Below, piece by piece: positions 46,936-58,083 of a stretch of DNA of 64,000 bases. Position 1 is the first letter of the stretch. Every line of letters begins with the position of its first letter. Position numbers and translations under genes: made by a program. Location of the stretch: the NCBI GenBank assembly GCA_902729315.2, contig LR746271.1, forward strand, positions 590,001 to 654,000, written 5' to 3'. Under the pieces are notes generated by a model. That model was not told the DNA's origin. It was given only the letters and a program-made list of their open reading frames with translations, and ran no database searches. This DNA is from Spirodela intermedia (lineage: Eukaryota; Streptophyta; Magnoliopsida; Alismatales; Araceae).

Positions 46936-48205
46936 AAAAATTATAAAATTAAGAGGTTGTTGCTGCACATTCTAGATGATGACTCTTTGATAGATTACAT
47001 AGAGATAATGGAAAACTGAATGTGCTCATTTATACTAGACCTCAACAACAAAGATGTTCGTAGACAAGAAAAAAATAGACACTTCAAGCTTCAAATTAAA
47101 TAAAAAAGAGAATAGTGAGTCAAAGTACTAAACAAGAAAAGCTCATTGCCACACATTCTGGGCAATATGAAGAATTTTAAAATTATATGACCATTTTTCA
47201 AGATAGAAAAATATTAGATAAAGTTGAATATATATATGAGAAATATCAAAAGTTACATCAAGAACTCCAATGTCGATCTATGCTCCAACAAATATCCTAC
47301 TTCCATTAAGGTTCGGCCACCATGCAAAGCAATATTCATCTCAAATGTTGATATTCTCCATCATATGCTATCCATCATTTTGGCTAAAACATGTGGTGTT
47401 GATAGTTTGATTGTGCCCTTGAAAGGTGAGGTTCGTGAGAAGACTGGACCAATGTGGTTAGGTTGCTAATCCTGTTAAAATCAGTATGTATTTTTGAGTG
47501 AAAATAGTAAACTTTGGTAAGAAAGATCCTCTAAGATTATAAGTAGTCAAATGAGGGACAAACTAGTATAAAAAATTGTAGTGTCTTTAGTGATAAAAAG
47601 AGAATTATGAAATAACTTACATTGAAAGATAGATAGTTTTAAGAGAATATGAATAGAGAAAGAGAGAGTTGTGAGAGAACCTATGTCAACATATCTATTA
47701 GGAGACAAAAACTGAGAACTAAAAAATTTCATAGAAACCTAATTCACCTGCCCTCTTGGTGTTTTACCTAACCTCAATTGAACCTACACTTATGCCTTAA
47801 CTCTCAAGGTCCCCCAACTCTTTCTCTTTCTCTCTTCTCTTAAAAACCCCTCATCATAATGGGCAAGCATTGGGCCTGATGTAAACAGCCCACAATCAAG
47901 CCAATTTTTTTTCAGAAAATTATAATAAATCCATAAAAAATATAATTTTCCTTCTTCTTATCCTTTTGAACTTCTCTGGCCAATTAAAATAGTTCAAGGT
48001 ATTGAACTTGGGTACACATGTTAGTACAAATTAAATCATTAAATGGTCATTTCTTATGACTAATGCATAGATTGACATAAATTCATAACATGCATAATAA
48101 AATATATTTTATGAATTTTATTTTATTTTATTTTATTTATTATTAAGTAAAGTATTACTTATCCACATTTGACCATAATTATCATATAAAGATGATGCAT
48201 TAATA

Positions 48206-48479
48206 GTAAACCACCATTGTCTAGAAAAACTTGATTCTTATTTTGGACTTGGTTCCTTGTTTTGAGGAATAAATGTTGGGATCACTATCTCCTCTTGAAA
48301 GCTAAGTTTCCTTATCTCAAATTTCCCTAGTCAGTATTATTATGCCCTTCTTCTATGGATGCATTTATATGAGCTACGCAATAACTCATATTAAATAGTG
48401 CATTGCGTTCTGCAATATCTTGATATGTGATAATCAAATTATGTCATGTTTATCTATGCAAGACTATAACTGATCTGGT
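48206..48479 (+). repeat. Dispersed repeat copy 2, right part
   Basis: Continues the homology to the SWI3C intron repeat from CCACCATTG to TGATCTGG, matching about 41750-42049 with roughly 20-25 percent divergence by eye. Confidence 0.8.
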
Positions 48480-50331
48480 TTATTGTGCTAGTGAGCCTTG
48501 TAATGGAGTCAATTTCATTATTGGCATTGGATAGCAAAAATCTTATTGACAAGGATGAGATCTTTAAGGTATTTTCATTGATATAATTGTTAAAAAATGT
48601 AAGGGTTTAATTTTTTGTATCCCCCTAATAAACAACTATAATTATGGGTGCACTCATCATCTTTTCAGCTGGACCCATAACTCCCTAGAGGCTGTGGTAG
48701 GCACACTTTGGTAATCTTTCTATATGGGTAAGTCCGAGGGCCTATATTCTAACCATATTGTTGGATAAAATCTACAAATAGTTTCAAGGTTGGATCATCT
48801 GATTTGCTTTATCCTTGAGGCAAATTGTAACTACACCCCTTACTAGAGATCATCATAATTTTTTATTTTCCATACCATCGAATTTTCTTTCTAATTCTCT
48901 TGATGAGTTGTGTTGACTTATAGACTATTTTCGTTTTTGCAGTATTCTCTCTCTCTCTCTCTCTCTCTCTACTTTATGGGTTAACTTGAGGCCATGTGTA
49001 ACTAATGTTTCCTTGGTAATGTGACATGAAAAGAAATATAATAAAAGGGTATAGAGCTAGATTTTTCCAGCACATTGAATGTGTAGAAACTTTGTTTCCT
49101 ACTTTAGAAAGACTATAGATGTCATTATATCTCTGTTATTTTAAATAGATAGGAACAATTTGAGACCACATGTAGCTCAACGACAAAACGAAGATTAGCA
49201 TAGGAAATCTTGCTGCGAACAGTAGTTGTGGACATGATATATTAGTTGAAATCTGTCACAACTATGTTATGGATGGGACAATTCGAACGAAATAATCCTG
49301 GATATCTTCCAGCATATGAAGAATTTTAGCTATAAAACTTTTCCTTCACAGTACATGGAAATTATGAGTGGGTGGGTAATTTTTCTTGGGTACACGATGC
49401 CTATCTCTGTCTGTGTGTCACTGTCTCTCCCCACTAGTGGGCCAGTCTCTCGCTGTATTAGATTGACAAGCTGCTGGCCTCATTTATCCGCTCAAATCCT
49501 TTTGACGACAGCCGCAGTTGACCCAGTATCCGTTAGTTGACCCGGTATCCGTTAGTGGATCATTTATCCGGTATTCCGTTAGTGAACTTTGTTTTCCTGC
49601 TTTCAACTTAATTTTCGTTTCATTTAGTGATAATTTGTTGATTTTAATTTACCCAGATATACTTCATTTCATTACGATTCTTTCGACTTTTACATATCTT
49701 AATTTGATCAATTAAATCATCTATAATCACTTACGTAAGAATCGTCGAGTGGAACTCTATTTCCGTCCCATTTGCATTCGTCGGGCATTGACGTCATCCT
49801 GACGTCCGCACCCTTATTTTCCTTTTTCGTGAATTTTAAATATATTTCCTTTTCATTTCCTAGTATAAAATTCATAAAAAATAGTATTATTTGAAGAAAA
49901 TGCTTAATAATTACCATATATTATATTACATCCTTGTGATCAACCTAGAAAATTACGGTTATTTTTAGAAGTTTTATTAAATTATACTTGATATATTTGT
50001 TCAGAAATACTTCTAAATATCCAAAAATTCATATTTTCTAGTTTTATAAATTTTAAATTTACGTGATTTAATATACAACGACTAAGTCATGTCAACTAGA
50101 AATGTTTGACTTTATTCTATCATATTGTTAAGACCTTATATCATGGAGTTTTCTCAACCATCTTTTTCTGGGGCTTGGTGGATAAGAAACTTGAAGTTTG
50201 GAGCAACTCAACTCAATTTGGATTTATTTTCTCATGTTTTATATTATTTTTTCCCTTTGTTGACATAACTTTTTATTTGAAATTACTTATATAGAAGTGC
50301 ATTATCTAATGATTATAAATGCGAAGCTAAC
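48480..50331. other. AT-rich intergenic DNA
   Basis: No gene is supported. It holds a (CT)n tract at about 48948-48971, a segment at 49405-49510 related to 31425-31575, and a small tandem repeat around 49514-49582 built on GTTGACCC(A/G)GTATCCGTTA. The transmembrane and kinase exons expected next for the minus-strand receptor-kinase remnant are not found here. Confidence 0.55.
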
Positions 50332-52153
50332 CTTAATAGTAGTGATCCATCTTGTGATCTTTTGTATAGAGTTTTCGGAATAGTCCCATTCAAATCATTG
50401 TTTTCCAAGTTTCTGCAAACAGGGAACATTGAACCATCAGATACTCCCTGGATGTAGAACCAAACTGGAGAGTTCAAAATTTCAAAACTTACAGGACTTT
50501 GAGAGCTTGTAGTTTATCTATGTAAGTTGGTATTTCACCTGTAAAGTTGTTACATGATAGATCCCTGAAAGGAGGAGATGACTGTAAAGTATAAAATTGT
50601 CTGATTTCTTGATTGAAAGCTTTGAGAGCGACTTTCTATTCTCAGCAACATCAGAGAAACACAAACTTCAATTTTTCCATGAAAAAATAATCATAAATAA
50701 TTGATCATGAAAGATTTTTGATCTAAAACGATCCATGAAATTAGTTAAAATTGCCTTCTTTTGGTGTTCCATAGTGCATTCGTCAAAACGGGATAGGTAA
50801 AGCACATCCAAGAATTTTAGACGAACTTACAAGGATATTAAGTTTGTGAGGTTTGCTATAAAAGGAGGAATTCCGCCGCCCAATCCGCTGTGAGACAGGT
50901 TTCTGCAAGCCAAGATAATTTCAGTCTTTGGTGCCGTGTTATCTCAAGCCTGGTGGCTTAGAAAAAATTTCAGTCGGCCATACTGTCAGAACTCACAGAG
51001 AGGTTATCCTCGAGTGATTAGAGGCATTGACGCTGCATTCCAGACCCTCCCAGGTGAATTGCTGCGGAACACACGGATCGCCCTCCCAGTTTCTTTTCAC
51101 TTGATACAAGGCCTTGATTTTTGTGATGGCCTCCACTGTCATTCAGGCGGGTGAGCAGGAGTACGTAAGAATGCAGAAACTGATATAGTTGCAGTTCCAT
51201 ACAGCAGACATGATTGTGCTCCCTTTGCTTACTCCTCCCATGGCGATTGTAATCGGAGTGTATCATAATATATGAGGGATGACAGGAATGAAACTGGGAT
51301 CTATGGAAGCTTGAAGATAGCTGTTTGGGCTGAGGATGTTCCTGAGGGAAGAAGACAGACGTGCTCACCTTCACTAACGTTGGTCGGCATCAAGGTTAGC
51401 CGTCGCACGGTGAACGCCTCGAGGGCGTTGATCATGGGGGGCAGAGTGGAGTTTCCCGTGGCCTGAAGGTAGTAGGTCAGCCCCCCCGCCCGGCCCGGTG
51501 GGAGCGTGCGGATAACCTCCGTCTTCAGGAAGCGCGGTGTGTACGGGCCGTAGAACAGGCCGTCGCCGGCGTAGATGATGAACTCCCTGGTCTCGTTGGT
51601 CTTCAGCCGCCGGAGCTCCGCGAAGTACATGAAGAGGTAGGTGGTCTCATTGACACTTCCGGGAATGGTGATGTTCAAGGTCTCCGAGAGGGACGCCGCT
51701 GTCGTCGCCGTCCTCAGGACGGCCTGCGGCATCGGAAACCCATAATATGCCTTCAGCGGTTTCACCGTGGCTTAGTGCTTATCCTTCTCCCGAGTGTCAA
51801 GGGGAGCCACAAGCGGCCGTAGGGGTCATCCGGGTAACTGCACCAGAGTTTTAGAGAGAGGCAGGTGTATGGGTAGAGAGATATCCGGCTAGAGAGAGAG
51901 AGAGAGAACCTGATCTGGTTTTCCCCTCCGAAGTTCATCCGGTTCTCGAGCAAGACGATAGAATGCGACGAGTCGGCCAGGGCGTACATGGAATCGGGAA
52001 GGGGACGCAGGTCCAGCTCCGATATGATGGGGGTCCCATTTCCCGTGTTCACCAGGCAAACCTGCATGCTCACAGCAGCGGCGACGGCGATGATCTCCGC
52101 CCGTTTGAAAATTCCCGCTTTCACAGTCATCCACAGATGGACCCCGAGGTACG
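50332..52153 (-). pseudogene. Malectin-like/LRR receptor kinase, truncated at both ends and frameshifted
   Basis: Exons on the minus strand, N to C: about 52153-51910 (YLGVHLWMTVKAG, VCLVNTGNGTP, LDLRPLPDSMYAL), 51837-51369 (YPDDPYGRLW, AVLRTATTAAS, FMYFAEL, NETREFIIYAGD), 51135-50997 (VEAITKIKALYQVKRNWEGDP, SRITSL), then LRR exons 50902-50831 and 50564-50493 (72 nt each; NLSHSGLGGGIPPFIANLTNL, NNFTGEIPTYI) and 50412-50332 (LNGTIPKTLYKRSQDGSLLL). Order, sizes and phases are those of LRR-I receptor kinases. Defects: a one-base frameshift near 51770 between LGRRISTK and ATVKPLKAYYG; no signal peptide or first half of the malectin domain, which stops near the (CT)n tract at 52189; and no transmembrane or kinase exons downstream. 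Intact splice sites suggest recent loss. Confidence 0.85.
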
Positions 52154-52185
52154 GGGACAAGACCTCTGTGTCCCCATGCTATTTG

Positions 52186-52188
<3 letters not shown>

Positions 52189-52244
<56 letters not shown>
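52189..52244. repeat. (CT)n microsatellite, 56 bp
   Basis: The longest pure dinucleotide tract in the window. It lies just upstream (in gene direction) of the point where receptor-kinase homology is lost, and could mark a rearrangement breakpoint. Confidence 0.97.
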
Positions 52245-52245
<1 letters not shown>

Positions 52246-53936
52246 GGTATACTATGGATACGTACGTACATAACATCAAAGATGACGTGGGCAATCTCTA
52301 GATCTCCTTGCGAAGTCTAGAGATCAATGAAATGGGTCGTCAAATCGTCTCCGGCGGTTGTCACCCGGCGGAGCGGAAAAACGGCAACTTTGCAGCTCTT
52401 CGGCGGCTGTCACCCGACGGAGAAGAGCTGGATGGAGGTGGGGCGCGTGTCAGGGAACTTCATCCTCAAGTGTATGCGCAGAAAGAGGAGGCTCTTCATC
52501 GCATCTGGTACGCTCTTAGGAAGTGGCGACTCGTCTCCTGGCGGATCGTCTTCTTTTTGATGACGGATTGTTTGTCGATCAATCGGAGATGCTTTACTCG
52601 ATGGATTTACAATCCTTTTATCGCGAATCATTCAACAATTTTAGTAACAATGCTCCGCTAATCGTGTTGACGAGATTTTCGTCGATGATTCAACGATTCT
52701 AGTTGCTTAATCCTTCACCGACGATCTACAGAAAAGATGCGATAATCAGATAAAAAATATGAATTTTGGCTCTAGGAGGATTCGAATCCACGTCGGTTGC
52801 TTGCCCTTTCTGGGGAAGGTGACGCGGGTTTAGTTCCACATCGGTTGTACGCCGAAGTTTCTGACGAATATAAAGTAATATTACATTCCTGATCAAGTCC
52901 CTTTTTCGCGCGTGTATGACCACTCCTTGCTCCACAACCGGCTAGCCACCGGTGACGTGGAAGGGGAGTGACGCACACGTGCCCCCATTGGTTCAAGTTG
53001 CTAGAGCCCCTACTCATGGCTCCTGTCCGACTGCGCTTCCGACCCCCTTGTAGGTCCAGCTGGCTGGCGGGTCCACCCCATTTTGCTATTTTTATTTTAA
53101 TTTCTTTTCCTTCATTTATCTCAAAAGTAAGATTGTAAAAATCATATAAAATCACATAATTACCTAAAAATTCACGTTACTCAACTGAAAACTACTTTTC
53201 ACACTTTAATACAAATATAAGTCTATTTATCATGAGTTAAGGCTAAAACTATATTATTTACTAATTATTAACTTATGATAATGAAGACTTATCACTAGTA
53301 CATAAGCACTTGGTAATATTATTTCTTATAACTAGGTTTCTATGCTTTCATTTCAAAAGATTAATTTAGATAAGATAGATGGGATATTATCTATTTTTTT
53401 ATTTTCCCAAATGTAGTCATTACAAACATGCAAAACATTAATTATTGATTTTTCCCCAGAACTGAAAGAAAAATGGTGCCAGGTTTTGCATCAGGACATA
53501 GAGCATGACTGTGCTACATACATCATGTAGAAAAAAAGATTAGCCCTCACTGAACACTTGATCATTGTCTAAATTCATGTAAATAGTTTTATAATACCTA
53601 GAAAATAGTAAATTCGAGTACGGATGTTATCTTCACCCTATTCTAACATCTATTATATTAAAAATTTAGGATGGACAACAATACACTTCTATGTAGTACA
53701 GTGAATCTCTGTAAAGCAACAATAGAGAAAAAAAAGAATATCATTCTAATTTAAATAGCTAGTTCGGCATCCTTTCTACTACTTCTGACCAGCATCATAA
53801 TATGTATCATGAAAAGAAGAAGGGCACAAGGTACATATCTTTAACTTCACTTACTTTTTAATGTCATCGAGTCGTGCATCCACACTAGTTGGAAGGCTGC
53901 TCATATTGCTATTTCAACCTTATTTTGTTGCAATAG
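52245..53936. other. Intergenic, between receptor-kinase fragments
   Basis: No gene is supported. It contains a snRNA-type promoter look-alike near 52833-52903 and AT-rich sequence from 53.1 kb on. CCACGTCGGTTG (52788) and CCACATCGGTTG (about 52836) form a short direct repeat. Confidence 0.5.
52833..52903 (+). promoter_or_regulatory. Possible Pol III snRNA-type promoter (USE plus TATA), degenerate
   Basis: GTTCCACATCG (52833-52843) matches the plant snRNA upstream sequence element RTCCCACATCG at 10 of 11 positions. TATAAA follows at 52869-52874, a spacing of 25 bp, which is the Pol III (U6-type) arrangement. GTCCCTT, the first bases of U6, begins at 52897, but the rest of U6 is absent and TTTTT follows at once. 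Similar CACATCGG motifs also occur in plant transposons, so this may be chance. Confidence 0.25.
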
Positions 53937-54417
53937 GAGGGAATGATAACCGCCAAATAGTAGAGAAGGAAAAGAGACTCCATTATGAACATGACAAATT
54001 TTCAGTATATGATATTATCAATATCGCCAATAAATTTGAATGACCAATTAGAAAAGGAGGTTTTAGTGTCGTCTACTATGGCTTTTTAAAAGATGAAACT
54101 CAAGTTGCAGTGAAAGTACTTTCTAAATCATCAGGTTAAGGAGCGAAGGAGTTTGAGCTGAGGTAAGTATAGTAACATAAAAATGAAATCTCAATGGTAA
54201 TCAATTACGTTCTACTAGAACAAAGGCATGGCCTAGTGGTTATTTTTTTGTGAGTTATTTTATGCCTTAAAAATAATAGTTATCTTGAAATTTCAGGCTC
54301 AACTGTTGACGAGAGTGCATCATAAACGTCTAGTATCATTGTTAGGATATTGTAAAGATATGCTAGCACTGGTCTATGAATTCGTGCCTCAAGGTTCCCT
54401 CACAGATCACCTCTCAG
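53937..54417 (+). pseudogene. Receptor kinase catalytic-domain relic (start of kinase domain)
   Basis: Two exon relics. 53937-54162 reads FSVYDIINIANKFE, a stop, then KGGFSVVYYGFLKDETQVAVKVL, another stop, and GAKEFEL. 54297-54417 reads [18 protein letters not shown] and [18 protein letters not shown]. These are the Gly-rich loop, the VAVK lysine strand and the following helix/hinge of an LRR-I kinase, with family-typical exon borders (AG/GTAAG; TTTCAG). Defects: two in-frame stops, a frameshift before the first donor, and no later kinase subdomains. It lies on the strand opposite to the 50-52 kb fragment, so it is not simply that gene's 3' end in place. Confidence 0.85.
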
Positions 54418-54673
54418 GTTCTTTCACATAATGTCGTTCACATATGAGAAAATGACATTTCTCTATGAACCTTCAATTATCATGTTTGCCTTTCAAGTCC
54501 TCATAGTGAACATCACCATTGGAATTAACGAAGTATTACTGCAGATGTTATGATTTCAAATCCTTCCTGAGTTCGACCTGGTTTTCCACTAATTTTTTAA
54601 GAAAACTAACCTCTAAAATCAGTTTATTAATGTAAGATTGATGATTTTAATAACAATGATTTCTGATCAATCA

Positions 54674-56264
54674 GTTGTAAAAATAAATATGGTTAGAATT
54701 CTTCTCTTTTTAGCTACTAATTATGATTGAGACATACAACAGTTTGATGTGAAAAATACTTTCCTTCATGTAGAATTTGATGAAGAGATCTACATAGATA
54801 TTCTCCAAAGATATCATATTAACCCTAACAAGGATGTTGTATGTAGATTGAAAAAGGTGATATATGGGCTCAAACAATCACCAAGAACATGGTTTGACAA
54901 ATGCTCAAAGGTGATGACAAACATTAGATCTAAACTTAATAATGGAGATCATATATTGTTTATTAAACATTCACCTTTTGGGAGAACAAGAATCCTCTTA
55001 GTTTATGTTGATAACATAATAGTGACAGGAAATGATGAAAAAGAAAAAGAACACTTGAGTAAGTGTTTCTTAAAAGAATTTGATATGAGGATTCTAGGAA
55101 AAATAAAATATTTCTTAAGCATCAAAGTTGCTCACTTGAAACAATAGATATTTATATCCCAACAGAAATACATCATTGACCTTCTTAAAGAAGTTCGGAA
55201 GTTAAGATGTAAACTACTAAATACTCCTATAGATCCAAACCATAAGCTTGGAGAAGTGGAAGAGAGTAGACCTATAGATGTATTAAGATATCAACATCTT
55301 GTAGAAAATTGATCTACCTTTCCCATACTAGACCGAACATAGCATACATCCTTAGTCAATTTATGCATATACCTAAAGAAGTTCATTTAGTAGATGTAGG
55401 TAGAGTTTTACAATATTTAAAAAAGACACTTGGTAGAAGTATTTTGTTTAAGAAAAAATAATCAAATGAATTTAGAAATTTATATGATGTTGATTATGTA
55501 GATTAAATTGTCAATCAAAGATTGACCTCATGTTCTTGCACATTTCTTGGAGGTAATCTTATCAATTAGAGGAGTAAAAAACAAGAAGTTGTGGCACGGT
55601 CAAATACAAAATCTGAATTTAGAGCTATGTCACACAGCATATGTGAAGTATTATGGGTGGGTAAAAGGCATCTTAGAAGATCTCAAGATTGATAGACAAA
55701 GCTCAATCAAGATCTATTATGAAACAAATCAGCTATTAACATTGTTCACAATCTGATGCAACATGATTGAACCAAGCACATTGAGATTGGCTAGCACTTC
55801 ATTAAAAGAAAAATTAGATAGTGACAACATATGCACACCTTATATTCTCACACATGAACAATTGTTGATATTCTCACCAAAGGATTAAGCCGACCAATCT
55901 ACCAAATATTCATATCTAAGTTGGGATTGTATGATATACATTCACCAACTTGAGGGAGAATGTTAAGGAATGAAATTATAATTATACTAAACTATAATAT
56001 TATTTGTAAATATGTCATATTAGTATAATACTTAAGACCCCCTTGTTCATGAGCAGATTAGATCTACTCAATTGGTTTCACTTATGCTGAAACTGGATCT
56101 GATACGCTCGTATTGGGTCGATATAAATGTGTACCTGAACCTTTTTTTTTAACCTAATTTTAGTTCCACCATTTTCTTTCCCTCTCTCCTTTTTCATGAG
56201 CCAACAGTTCTCTCCTTGCCAGCAGCGTCTTTGTTGACAAGCTTCGATCAGAGAGGTTCTAACA
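54674..56264 (+). mobile_element. Ty1/copia retrotransposon, 5'-truncated and decayed
   Basis: Holds the end of the reverse transcriptase (QFDVKNTFLH, VCRLKKVIYGLKQSPRTWFDK, ILLVYVDNIIVTGND; the usual catalytic VDD reads VDN), with an in-frame stop near 54730. Then a broken RNase H region: ISQQKYIIDLLKE, RPNIAYILSQF, CTFLGGNLI, SNTKSEFRAMSHSICEVLW, EKLDSDNICTPY. Stops and frameshifts are many. A purine tract (GAGGGAGAA) ends at 55960, and the LTR follows. No 5' LTR, gag, protease or integrase was found upstream; kinase relic sequence comes instead. Confidence 0.9.
55961..56264 (+). repeat. 3' LTR of the copia element, 304 bp
   Basis: Begins TGTTAAGG directly after the polypurine tract and ends TTCTAACA, giving the TGTTA/TAACA inverted ends typical of copia LTRs. 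It has AT-rich U3-like sequence and no coding potential. No second copy was seen in the window, so insertion age cannot be estimated from LTR divergence. Confidence 0.85.
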
Positions 56265-56365
56265 TAATAGATGATTCACGTCGTGTTAGAAGCTCTAGAG
56301 CTGGGGCCACTGGTGGCCAAGTCCAAGATTGGACAAAGGAAGAGGAAGACACACACACATTTCAC

Positions 56366-58083
56366 TAGCAAAGGGAAGAGGAAGCCTATGCACATGAACT
56401 ACAAAGGCCTGGATCAGCCCCCGAGCTTAGACGTCTATGTGGGTGTTAACCTTGCTGCCATCGTCACAGCGGGGCAGTTCTACTATTGGAGCACAGCACT
56501 GTCACCCCCGCCAAGAGTGGACACCAGCGGCCGGACTATTGGATGCCTTCCATGTCGATCTTGGAGCTTCTCCGGCCCCTCCTCGATTCCATGTACATGT
56601 ACCATTTGGCGAGCGAGTCACAGTCACATCTCATGCTGGGAAACTGGGAGGACTATTGCTGGAGAAATCAGATCAGGTTCTCAAATTCTCCCTCTCTCTC
56701 TTAATGAAAATTTTAGTTCGTGTTGACTAATGAAGAATGATAAGAGAGAGGGATACATACATGAGTTCATTCCGACTTAAATATGAGGTGTGGGGTCTTT
56801 AGTCTGCATAAGATAGTTGTCCACACAGTGACTTCTTCTCTTGGAGTGATGGGATGCTCTAAAAGTAAAGAGGTGGTTATCCTATCTTGGTGTCCTTTTC
56901 TAATTTTACCCATCATAAAAATTAGAATTAGGACGATCTCTAGTAATATATAAATCATACTTATATAAGGTGACTTAATCATAAACATCTAATTCTAAAT
57001 GAATCAATTTAATATGTATTAAACTTAATAATAGCCTCATAATATAAATTCACATATATATACCCACATTGAGATCAAATATAATATATATATCTCTTTC
57101 AAATGTTAGTGCATGTATCTAGATGACCCCTACTATCGGACCTGGTTCCTCGACTGGAAGGGAAGACGGAGGCCGGCCACGAGTTTCAGGTGCCGTCTGC
57201 GGTGCTGAGAACCGTGGTGACAGCGGCGTCCAACACCGATGGCATAAACTTCAGCGTCGCCTGGCCGCCAAAGGAGGAGATCCTTGTGATCCTGCAGTTT
57301 GCCCGAGCTCCAGCAGCTCGCAGCCAACAAGACAAGGGAGTTCAACGTCTACGCCGACGAAGTTTTGGCCGCCGGTCCCTACCAGCGGAGTACCTCAAGG
57401 TAGAGAGGAAGTGGCGTTCGACCCCCAGCCAACATCCATTTAAATGCTTCCCTGACACATCACGTACTAGTTTGTAAGATCTCTCTCTCTCTCTCTCCCA
57501 ATAATATAGATCTCCAAGCAATAACGTCCAGTAGTATATGCCCATTCTCCAGCATTCTGCGAGAGCCCGGCCCTGTCAAACTCTGCAAGAGAGATCCGGG
57601 CAGCCATAGATTAACATCCAGAAATAGAAATAGAAAATGCACATTGATCTCTACCCGACAATTAGCTGGTATAAAAGCAAGTATATTGAAGCTAATCAGC
57701 CGGGCCTCTAATATGCGCTATTCTTCTTATGAACCCGTCCTTACAAAGAAGCGAATACTTCTCTGCGTGTGTATATTCTGACTCCTGGTGCCGTCTCAGA
57801 GATCACAAAATGGTTCCAGGTGGAGAGGAATTAGATAGGCGACCTAGCGATCCATCCATTCCGAAGAACAACACCTGGAATGTCATGGAATGCCGCATCA
57901 ATGCCACTAATTATTCGAGGATCATTTCTCTGTGAATTCTACCAAAAATGGTAATTTCCAAATGATTCTGAGCCAGCAGCATGTTTGTGGGGATATGAGC
58001 TCGCAGACTGATATCATATCTGATTTGCAGAAACTTATCTCTTAGCGGACTGAGCGGAGGGATTCCCCCTTTGATATCCGACT
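56366..58083 (+). pseudogene. Second malectin-like/LRR receptor kinase relic
   Basis: Plus-strand relic of the same family as the 50-52 kb gene. Pieces in order: about 56366-56460 (KGLDQPPSLDVYVGVNL), 56535-56675 (SILELLRPLLDSMYMYHLASES, RNQIRF), 57120-57405 (DDPYYRTW, then after frameshifts VPSAVLRTVVTAASNTDG and frame-shifted remains of the AANKTREFNVYADEVLAAGPY type), 57798-57930 (KWFQVERN, then in another frame SIPKNNTWNVMECRINATNYSRIISL) and an LRR exon from 58031 (LSLSGLSGGIPPLIS). Multiple frameshifts and stops. The LRR exon is cut off at about 58083, where sequence copied from the USP-like gene begins. Its 5' side abuts the copia LTR by about 100 bp. Confidence 0.85.

Larger units (their letters stand above)
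45131..48205. mobile_element. 3,075-bp AT-rich insertion of unknown type
   Basis: Defined by comparing the interrupted repeat copy 2 with the uninterrupted intron copy. GTAAA occurs immediately on both sides (45126-45130 and 48206-48210), which looks like a 5-bp target-site duplication. The insert begins TGATCATG and ends TTAATA, so a TG...CA LTR pair is not evident and I see no terminal inverted repeat. It carries two internal tandem arrays (45802-46060 and 46511-46935) and a diverged pair around CACTTAGAAATTTAAAGAGG (45.51 and 45.61 kb). I recognise no transposase, reverse transcriptase or gag, so it is probably a non-autonomous or decayed element. Confidence 0.5.

Noticed and set aside
52775..52800. 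tRNA-like T-loop (GGATTCGAATCC)
   Set aside because: It is a palindrome. No acceptor stem, D arm or anticodon arm could be drawn on either strand.
54749..55147. 132-codon frame as an independent gene
   Set aside because: It is the reverse transcriptase remnant of the copia element, and the frame is broken on both sides.
56271..56726. 151-codon open frame as an intact gene
   Set aside because: Family-matching segments are spread over two frames here, so it is part of the receptor-kinase relic and not a gene of its own.
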